From JBHENN01 sp046262015 (lineage in GTDB: Bacteria; Actinomycetota; CADDZG01; WHSQ01), in contig JBHENN010000008.1 of assembly GCA_046262015.1 (NCBI GenBank), positions 1 to 9,487 of the forward strand: a stretch of 9,487 bases of DNA, written 5' to 3'. This document shows, piece by piece, positions 5,405 to 9,487 of this stretch. The notes under the pieces are model-generated. The model did no database searches. It saw only the letters and a program-made list of their open reading frames with translations, and was not told the DNA's origin. Each line of letters opens with the position of its first letter. Within the stretch, counting starts at the first letter, position 1. The translations under genes and the position numbers were made by a program.

Positions 5405-6048
5405 GATCCCGCGGCGGCTCCCCGAAGGGACCGCAGGAGGGCCACCGACCGGCGGCCAGCAGGATCGGGTCGCTGGAGCAGAGCGTCGACGTCCTCGAGG
5501 GTGTCGATGTCGAGCGCCAGGCGGTCGAGCGCAAGGATCGTCGTCCGTGCGCCTGAGCGCTCGCCTTCGGCAAGGTGCGCCTGGAGGCTCCCGGGACCGA
5601 ACCGCGGCTCGATGAGCCGCACCGGCGAGAGAAAGAGGGCGTTCGTACCTCCGTCGCGCGATGACGGCACGACGACGATGTCGGACGTTGCACCGGTGTC
5701 GAGCAGGTCCTGGATGTCCCCTTGCCACGCCAGGGGCACGTCCGACGGGATGACGCTGACGGACGAAGCTCCCGCGGTCTCCACGATCGTGATCGCGCAC
5801 TCGAGTGCCGCGTTCAGACCGAGTCCCTCGTCGCGCACGACGGCCAGTCCGCGGGCGCCGGCGCGCTGTAGGACCTCGTCGTCGTCGCTCACCACCCACC
5901 ACGTGAGCTGCGATGTCGTCGCACACAGCGCAAGAGCATCTTCGAGCAGGGCGTCTGCGATCGATCGCCGGTCGGCGGCGTCGAAGTGGGGCGCCAGCCG
6001 CTGCTTGGCATGGTCGAGTCGCTTAACCGGCAGCAACCCCGCATCCAT
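5401..6048 (-). CDS. cofC: 2-phospho-L-lactate / phosphoenolpyruvate guanylyltransferase (F420 biosynthesis)
   Basis: This 215-residue nucleotidyltransferase joins GMP from GTP to 2-phospholactate (archaea) or phosphoenolpyruvate (actinobacteria, where the gene is also called fbiD), making the activated side-chain precursor of coenzyme F420. CofC landmarks are present in order: LLPVKRLDHAKQRLAP (5-20, the GTP-binding N-terminal signature), DEGLGLNAALE (73-83), IPSDVPL (100-106, metal-binding Asp) and PSSRDGGTNALFLSP (128-142), followed by FGPGSLQAHL (150-159). Length fits the family. The ATG at 6048 places the signature at the usual distance from the N-terminus, and a TACTCT -10 element sits 6 nt upstream, suggesting a leaderless mRNA. 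Its divergent neighbour is an F420 dehydrogenase subunit, which supports an F420 role. It is convergent with csbD. CofD, CofE/FbiB and CofG/H/FbiC are not in the window. Confidence 0.93.
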   Translation of the reverse strand: MDAGLLPVKRLDHAKQRLAPHFDAADRRSIADALLEDALALCATTSQLTWWVVSDDDEVLQRAGARGLAVVRDEGLGLNAALECAITIVETAGASSVSVIPSDVPLAWQGDIQDLLDTGATSDIVVVPSSRDGGTNALFLSPVRLIEPRFGPGSLQAHLAEGERSGARTTILALDRLALDIDTLEDVDALLQRPDPAGRRSVALLRSLRGAAAGS

Positions 6049-6082
6049 GCGACGAGAGTAGTCGCGGATACATTAGGCGGCC
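6049..6082. promoter_or_regulatory. 34-bp divergent promoter region between cofC and the F420 dehydrogenase gene
   Basis: Both start codons face away from this 34-bp gap. On the minus strand TACTCT (6060-6055) ends 6 nt before the cofC ATG. On the plus strand TACATT (6069-6074) ends 8 nt before the ATG at 6083. Both fit the TANNNT -10 pattern with start codons at or near the transcription start, and neither gene has a convincing Shine-Dalgarno. The two -10 hexamers are 8 bp apart, so polymerases on the two strands would collide or exclude each other. No -35 hexamers were recognised. Confidence 0.5.
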
Positions 6083-7264
6083 ATGGCAGAAGCCGAAGCC
6101 TCCGACACCGAGCGCAAGCACTGGAAGCACCTGTACGCCGAGATCGTCGCGACCGAGATCTGTTGTGGCTGCTCGGCATGCATCGTCGCGTGCCCCCACA
6201 AGGTGCTCGAGCTCGAGGACTTCGACCCGGTGCAGATGGATCAACGGTCCCCGTTCGACAACTGCATCCACGGCGAAGAGGGTTGTTCGTTGTGCGCCAT
6301 GGCGTGTCTGCGGCTCGATCCCAAGGTAGACGTCATAGAGAAGGCGGTCTTCGGAGAGCGAAGGCGAGACGACCAGCCCGAGGGGCAGTACCGCTCCAAG
6401 ACGCTGGCACGCGCTACCTATGCGCCGATCCTCGAGAGCGGCCAGGACGGAGGTGCGGTCACCGCGCTGCTCGCGTGGGGGTTGGATACGGGCGAGCTCG
6501 ACGGCGCCGTGGTGTCGTCGCCGTCCGAGCAGGTCAAGTGGCTCGACGAGCCCAAGGTGGTCACCTCCACCGACGAGCTGCTCGCGTCTGCCGGCTCTCG
6601 CTACACCTACTGCGCGACGCCGCTGGGGCTCCAGCAGGCGGCCGCTGCGAAGCTGAAGAAGGTCGCGTTGGTCGGAGTGTCGTGCGAGTCGACGGCGGTG
6701 AGGAACCTCGCGGCCGAGGGGATCCGGCGATGGACCCGGCCGGTGAAGCTGGTGATCGGGTTGATGTGCTGTGAGACCTTCGACTACGACGCGTTCATGG
6801 TCGGCAAGGTGCAGCACGAGATGGGTATCCCGCTGGAGGACGTGACCAAGGTCAACGTGAAGGGCAAGGTCATCGTGACGCTCAGCGACGGCAAGGACAT
6901 CGATGTGCCTCTCAAGGAAGCCCGCCCCTACGCGAACGAGTGGTGCCACCACTGCCCGGACTTCGCGGCGGAGCACGCCGACCTGTCGTGCGGGGGACTG
7001 GGGATGGAGGGCTGGACCATGGTCCTGGTGCGCTCGGAACGTGGCGAGGACTACCTTCGGCGCGCGGTCGAGGCCAACGTCCTCGAGCTACGGGACGCCG
7101 ACGAGGAGCCCGCCGCCCTACAGGTGATGGACCGGCTGGCACGCAAGCAGCGTGAGCGGGTAGGCCCGTCGGACCCCCACGCCGCAGCCGCGTACGCATC
7201 GGACCAGGCCCTGGCCGCGGCGCGCGCGGACGCCGCCGCCGGCAACGGTCACGAGGCGAGGTAG
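6083..7264 (+). CDS. Coenzyme F420 hydrogenase/dehydrogenase beta subunit family protein with N-terminal ferredoxin domain
   Basis: This 393-residue protein is of the FrhB/FpoF family, which moves electrons between F420 and iron-sulfur partners through FAD. The N-terminus carries a ferredoxin cluster motif C27-x2-C30-x2-C33-x3-C37-P and a second four-Cys set, C61-x6-C68-x2-C71-x3-C75. Two clusters ahead of the flavin domain resemble FpoF/FqoF more than FrhB. The FrhB N-domain follows (ATYAPILESGQDGGAVTALL, 111-130; SRYTYCATP, 172-180) and then the C-domain with ALVGVSCES (195-203), GLMCCETF (226-233), WCHHCPDF (287-294) and ADLSCGGLGMEGW (299-311); Cys in these blocks bind another 4Fe-4S cluster in relatives. 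Residues 355-393 form an Ala-rich tail of unknown use. The adjacent cofC supports F420 as substrate. The physiological partner (ferredoxin, quinone pool or other) is unknown, and other family members (for example chlorophyll-related reductases) use different substrates. Confidence 0.9.
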   Translation: MAEAEASDTERKHWKHLYAEIVATEICCGCSACIVACPHKVLELEDFDPVQMDQRSPFDNCIHGEEGCSLCAMACLRLDPKVDVIEKAVFGERRRDDQPEGQYRSKTLARATYAPILESGQDGGAVTALLAWGLDTGELDGAVVSSPSEQVKWLDEPKVVTSTDELLASAGSRYTYCATPLGLQQAAAAKLKKVALVGVSCESTAVRNLAAEGIRRWTRPVKLVIGLMCCETFDYDAFMVGKVQHEMGIPLEDVTKVNVKGKVIVTLSDGKDIDVPLKEARPYANEWCHHCPDFAAEHADLSCGGLGMEGWTMVLVRSERGEDYLRRAVEANVLELRDADEEPAALQVMDRLARKQRERVGPSDPHAAAAYASDQALAAARADAAAGNGHEAR

Positions 7265-7283
7265 AGGGGCTAGAGCGGCGAGC

Positions 7284-7490
7284 TCAGGCCGCGATGTCGG
7301 GCCGGCAGGCGGTGCAGCAGAAGACCTGGGTCTCGCCCGAGCCCGAGAGCCTCATGCTGAGGAAGCCGCCCTCCTCGACGGGACGAACCTCGCCGCATAG
7401 CGAGCAGCGGACGGTCATCCCGGGCGGGTAACGGCCCTCGATGAGCGCCATGCGTGCCCTGTGTGCCTCTGGTTCACGGATCTTTCTCAC
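7284..7490 (-). CDS. Small zinc-ribbon protein of unknown function
   Basis: Taking the GTG at 7490 gives 68 residues; an internal ATG (7451) would give 55. The protein has a basic N-terminus (RKIREPEAHRARMALIEGR, 2-20) and a compact C-terminal module with C29-x2-C32-G and C59-x2-C62 (C58 adjacent), 26 residues apart, which is the spacing of a zinc ribbon with a beta-hairpin insert (LSMRLSGSGETQVF, 44-57). No family name is recognised. Such proteins may bind DNA, RNA or protein. It lies 59 nt behind the ABM-like gene, with an inverted repeat between, and ends 19 nt from the convergent F420 dehydrogenase gene. A longer open frame reaching 7748 overlaps the ABM-like gene and looks spurious. The ordered cysteines make a real gene likely, but the start is uncertain because neither candidate has a strong ribosome binding site. 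Confidence 0.6.
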   Translation of the reverse strand: MRKIREPEAHRARMALIEGRYPPGMTVRCSLCGEVRPVEEGGFLSMRLSGSGETQVFCCTACRPDIAA

Positions 7491-7512
7491 GTAGCCGCCA
7501 ACGCTCCGGCAG

Positions 7513-7547
7513 GGCGGGATATTCCTCCGGGCCAGTCGGGTCCCGCC
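7513..7547. repeat. Inverted repeat GGCGGGA / TCCCGCC between two minus-strand genes
   Basis: A perfect 7-bp inverted repeat has arms at 7513-7519 and 7541-7547 and a 21-nt loop. It begins 2 nt past the stop of the ABM-like gene on the minus strand. It has no following T-run, so a classic intrinsic terminator is not supported; it could be a mRNA-stabilising hairpin, an attenuator, or chance in GC-rich DNA. Confidence 0.35.
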
Positions 7548-7549
7548 GA

Positions 7550-7852
7550 TCAGTCGATCGTTTCGTAATGACGGACTATCGGGGTCATCTCGAACAGCTC
7601 CCGAAGCTCTTCGAGCGCCTCGTCGTACTGGGTCGTTGCCGTCGCTCGCTGGATCGCATCGAGCGACTCCCAACGCGACACCGCGGTCACCTCGATGTAC
7701 CCACCGGACTGCTCCTCGATCCCGATGAGCATCTCGATGCCATGACACCCCGCGAAGCCCGCGAACGCGGGCTGGACCCGGTCGCGGAAGAGCTCCTTGC
7801 CCCGCTCCACGTTGCGCGGGTCCACTGCCGTGTCGAAGATACGAACGATCAT
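7550..7852 (-). CDS. ABM-like (dimeric alpha-beta barrel) small protein
   Basis: This 100-residue protein has the layout of antibiotic biosynthesis monooxygenase (ABM) and related ferredoxin-like folds: a beta-strand start (MIVRIFDTAVDP, 1-12), a helix (RGKELFRDRVQPAF), a strand after GC (GCHGIEMLIGIE, 35-46) and YIEVTAVSRWESLDAIQRA (52-70), where the SxW-S-x-D-A pattern is typical. These proteins form dimeric barrels and range from true quinone-forming monooxygenases and haem-degrading enzymes to uncharacterised proteins; no catalytic residue can be assigned here. The ATG at 7852 has AAAGG upstream with a 9-nt spacer; a GTG at 7861 in the same frame would add three residues but sits on top of that site. 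The gene lies 13 nt downstream of the phosphoesterase stop, so the two are likely one operon. Confidence 0.75.
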   Translation of the reverse strand: MIVRIFDTAVDPRNVERGKELFRDRVQPAFAGFAGCHGIEMLIGIEEQSGGYIEVTAVSRWESLDAIQRATATTQYDEALEELRELFEMTPIVRHYETID

Positions 7853-7865
7853 CGGGTCCACCCTT

Positions 7866-8702
7866 TCATACGTCCCACGCGCCGCGGTTGAACATCCCGG
7901 ACAGTTGAGGGTTGAGGGTCAGCTTGCGGTCGAGGCGTGCGTACGCGGCGGCGGTGACCTCCCCGACGCCGGGATAGCGCTGGATCACCCGCACCCTGTG
8001 CGGGTCGATCTCGATGACGTTGTAGGAAGGGCGCGTGTAACCGCGTACGCGGTGGCTCGTTGCGGTTCCCGAGCTGACCAGCAACATCTCACCGAGCTGC
8101 CACACGTTGGGGACGTGCTTGTGTCCGCAGAGCACCAGGTCCACCTCGAGCTCGATCAACAACGCGAGGACGTCCCCGGCGTCCCACACGATGTTGCGTT
8201 CGCGCCCGGTTCCCGGGACCGACACGAGATGGTGGTGGAGGACGAAGATGCGGTAGTCCTGGAGCCACTCGAACGACTGGCGGATCCAGTCGTAACGTCC
8301 GTGGCCGACCTCGCCCTCGTTCAGGTCCGGCTTCGACGAGTTCACCGCGACCACGGTCGCCCACCGGTCGGGTTGCTCGCCGTCGGCTTTGCCGAAGGGG
8401 AGGCGCACCACGCGCTCGGACCGGCCGAAGGCGTCCTGGAAATGGAGGAACCCCACGTTCTTGAGGTCGTGGTTGCCCGGGACGACCACCATCTCGAGCG
8501 AGGCTAGGCGGTCGAGGTAGCGCTTCGCCTCGCGGTACTCGGGCGCGTAGCCGTCAGAGGTGAGATCGCCTGCGACGACGACGAGGTCGGGTTTCAGATG
8601 GAGGATCTCTTCGAGGACGCGCTCCATCAGCTCGGGCTCGAACTTGGGGTGACCGCAGTGGATATCCGAGATCTGCGCGATGGTCAGATGGTCGGTTCTC
8701 AC
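7866..8702 (-). CDS. Calcineurin-like metallophosphoesterase
   Basis: This 278-residue protein carries all blocks of the calcineurin-like phosphoesterase fold: D13-I-H15 (ISDIHCG), GDLTSDG (45-51, with D46), GNHD (76-79), HHH (156-158) and GHKH (193-196), which together bind two metal ions. The order and spacing resemble the class III cyclic-nucleotide phosphodiesterase (CpdA/Icc) and related enzymes, but the substrate cannot be read from sequence; a cyclic nucleotide, phospholipid-linked or nucleotide substrate is possible. No signal peptide is seen, so it is probably cytosolic. The GTG at 8702 has GGAG 5 nt upstream and starts the protein just before the first strand. The longer ATG start at 8765 would overlap the divergent promoter and acyltransferase ribosome binding site, so I reject it. 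The ABM-like gene follows 13 nt downstream. Confidence 0.9.
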   Translation of the reverse strand: MRTDHLTIAQISDIHCGHPKFEPELMERVLEEILHLKPDLVVVAGDLTSDGYAPEYREAKRYLDRLASLEMVVVPGNHDLKNVGFLHFQDAFGRSERVVRLPFGKADGEQPDRWATVVAVNSSKPDLNEGEVGHGRYDWIRQSFEWLQDYRIFVLHHHLVSVPGTGRERNIVWDAGDVLALLIELEVDLVLCGHKHVPNVWQLGEMLLVSSGTATSHRVRGYTRPSYNVIEIDPHRVRVIQRYPGVGEVTAAAYARLDRKLTLNPQLSGMFNRGAWDV

Positions 8703-8712
8703 GATGGCTCCG

Positions 8713-8719
8713 TATGATA
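8713..8719. promoter_or_regulatory. Overlapping divergent -10 elements TATGAT / TATCAT
   Basis: The 73-bp gap between the phosphoesterase and acyltransferase starts contains TATGATA. Read on the plus strand it gives TATGAT (8713-8718); on the minus strand it gives TATCAT (8719-8714). Both are good -10 matches, so one short patch could serve both genes. The minus start codon lies 11 nt beyond its hexamer, giving a leader of only a few nucleotides; the plus leader would be about 50 nt. No -35 hexamers were recognised. Confidence 0.4.
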
Positions 8720-8775
8720 GGAGCCGGAGCGGACCTTTAAAGAGGCGTTCTGCGTCCGAGGACACCGGGGAGACG

Positions 8776-9453
8776 ATGGAGACGACCTACCTGGTCGCGA
8801 AGGGGATCCTGAAACCCTGGTTGGCGACCTGGTTCAGGTGGCACGTCGAGGGCCTCGACCACCTCCCCCGGCGCGGGCCCGCTATCGTCGCGTTCAATCA
8901 CATCGCCTACCTCGACCCTCTCGTTGCCGCGTACGTGATCGACGAGGCGGGACGGGTGCCCCGGTTCCTTGCCAAGGCGGAGCTGTTCCGGGACAGACGC
9001 ATCGCGTGGGTGTTGCGCGGCGCCAAGCAGATCGAGGTGCGGCGGGGGACCCCTGAGGCGCCGATGGCGCTCGACCGGGCGGTCGACGCGCTGGCCCGAG
9101 GTGAGGTCGTGGTGATCTTCCCCGAGGGAACGATCACCCACGACCCCGACCTCCGTCCGATGGCCGCGCGGAGCGGCCTCGCGCGCCTCGCTCTGTCCTG
9201 TGAAGCACCCGTCGTCCCCGGGGCCATCTGGGGCACGCACAACGTCTGGCCCAAGGACGCGCGCGCCCGGTGGATGCCTCGCCAGGACATCCTCGTCCGC
9301 ATCGGAGAAGCCTTCAGGGTGACCGGGGACCCGGACTCGCCCCGGGATTGGAAGGCGGTGGGCGAAGAGGTCATGGCCGCGATCGCATCGCTGACGGCGA
9401 GCCTGCGCCCGGCGGTCCCCGATCGCCGGCGGACCAGGAGCCCGGCGGCGTGA
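8776..9453 (+). CDS. plsC: PlsC-type lysophospholipid acyltransferase (1-acylglycerol-3-phosphate acyltransferase family)
   Basis: This 225-residue membrane-associated enzyme transfers an acyl chain to a lysophospholipid, typically turning lysophosphatidate into phosphatidate. Family blocks appear in order: FNHIAYLDP (40-48, the catalytic HxxxxD with H42 and D47), GAKQIEVRRG (82-91), IFPEGTITHD (114-123, the glycerophosphate-binding EGT) and PVVPGAIWG (145-153). There is a weakly hydrophobic N-terminal stretch (about 5-22) that may dip into the membrane, and an Arg/Pro-rich tail (212-225). The ATG at 8776 has GGGGAG (8767-8772) just upstream; the frame is open further back to 8680 but that part lacks homology and overlaps the divergent gene. 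The TGA overlaps the GTG of the next gene. In actinobacteria this gene often precedes gpsA, which suits phospholipid synthesis. The exact acyl acceptor is not proven by sequence. Confidence 0.92.
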   Translation: METTYLVAKGILKPWLATWFRWHVEGLDHLPRRGPAIVAFNHIAYLDPLVAAYVIDEAGRVPRFLAKAELFRDRRIAWVLRGAKQIEVRRGTPEAPMALDRAVDALARGEVVVIFPEGTITHDPDLRPMAARSGLARLALSCEAPVVPGAIWGTHNVWPKDARARWMPRQDILVRIGEAFRVTGDPDSPRDWKAVGEEVMAAIASLTASLRPAVPDRRRTRSPAA

Positions 9454-9487
9454 AGATAGCGTTCATCGGAGCCGGCTCGTTGGGGAC
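9450..9487 (+). CDS. Rossmann-fold NAD(P)-binding dehydrogenase, N-terminal fragment (probably glycerol-3-phosphate dehydrogenase)
   Basis: Only 12 full codons lie in the window: VKIAFIGAGSLG, a beta-strand followed by the dinucleotide-binding GxGxxG loop at the very N-terminus. The GTG overlaps the acyltransferase stop (GTGA), so the two are coupled. Glycerol-3-phosphate dehydrogenase (GpsA) starts with a closely similar GAGSWGT loop and commonly follows plsC in actinobacteria, so it is the leading candidate. Leu replaces the usual Trp, and ketopantoate reductase or a family 4 glycosidase would begin in a similar way; the fragment is too short to decide. Confidence 0.5.
   Translation, partial: MKIAFIGAGSLG

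Noticed and set aside
3884..5926. A 680-codon open frame on the minus strand spanning dacB, csbD and part of cofC
   Set aside because: It is Arg/Gly/Pro-rich with no recognisable motif, and it overlaps three genes with clear family signatures. Long spurious frames are expected at this GC content.
7491..7748. Extension of the zinc-ribbon protein to 154 residues
   Set aside because: The added part overlaps most of the ABM-like gene in another frame and has shadow-frame composition (Arg/Asp/His-rich).
8703..8765. Upstream ATG start for the phosphoesterase
   Set aside because: The extra 21 residues precede the first core strand, cover the divergent promoter patch, and lack support compared with the GTG that has GGAG upstream.

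Overview
This is a GC-rich, gene-dense bacterial window most consistent with a chromosomal segment of an actinobacterium (Actinomycetota), probably an uncultured lineage. The evidence is the base composition, the GTG and TTG starts, several 'TANNNT + 6-8 nt + start codon' arrangements typical of leaderless actinobacterial mRNAs, a coenzyme F420 biosynthesis gene (cofC) beside an F420-linked iron-sulfur flavoprotein, and a Tad-type pilus cluster of the actinobacterial kind. The taxonomic call is inference. No rRNA, tRNA, CRISPR array, insertion sequence or phage gene was seen.

Layout. (1) 1-1554, plus strand: the 3' end of a Tad/Flp pilus operon. It holds the C-terminus of a TadC-type inner-membrane platform protein, a small pilin-like protein, two TadE-like pseudopilins and a short TadG-like protein. 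From the pilin-like gene to the last gene the reading frames overlap one another, so the block is probably translationally coupled. (2) 1635-1919: an HU-family nucleoid protein with a TTG start set by a strong Shine-Dalgarno sequence. (3) 1975-3887: a two-gene unit of an unknown two-helix membrane protein and L-aspartate oxidase (nadB), joined by an ATGA overlap. (4) 3889-5109, minus: a PBP4-type D-Ala-D-Ala carboxypeptidase, whose stop lies one base from the nadB stop. (5) 5216-5404: a CsbD-family stress protein, convergent with cofC (5401-6048, minus); the two genes share a CTAG that gives TAG on both strands. (6) 6083-7264: an FrhB/FpoF-like F420 dehydrogenase subunit, divergent from cofC across only 34 bp. 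(7) 7284-8702, minus: a calcineurin-like phosphoesterase, an ABM-like small protein and a tiny zinc-ribbon protein. (8) 8776-9487, plus: a PlsC-type acyltransferase coupled by a GTGA overlap to a Rossmann-fold dehydrogenase cut by the window end, probably gpsA.

How the genes work together. Most are housekeeping genes: surface pilus, nucleoid, NAD synthesis, cell-wall trimming and phospholipid synthesis. The most informative pairing is cofC with the F420 dehydrogenase subunit. One makes the F420 precursor; the other probably moves electrons between F420 and an iron-sulfur or ferredoxin partner. They face each other across a very short shared promoter region. I found no strong evidence for a wholly new system. 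The best leads are that F420 pair, the atypical pilin-like protein, the membrane protein coupled to nadB, and the phosphoesterase/ABM/zinc-ribbon set.
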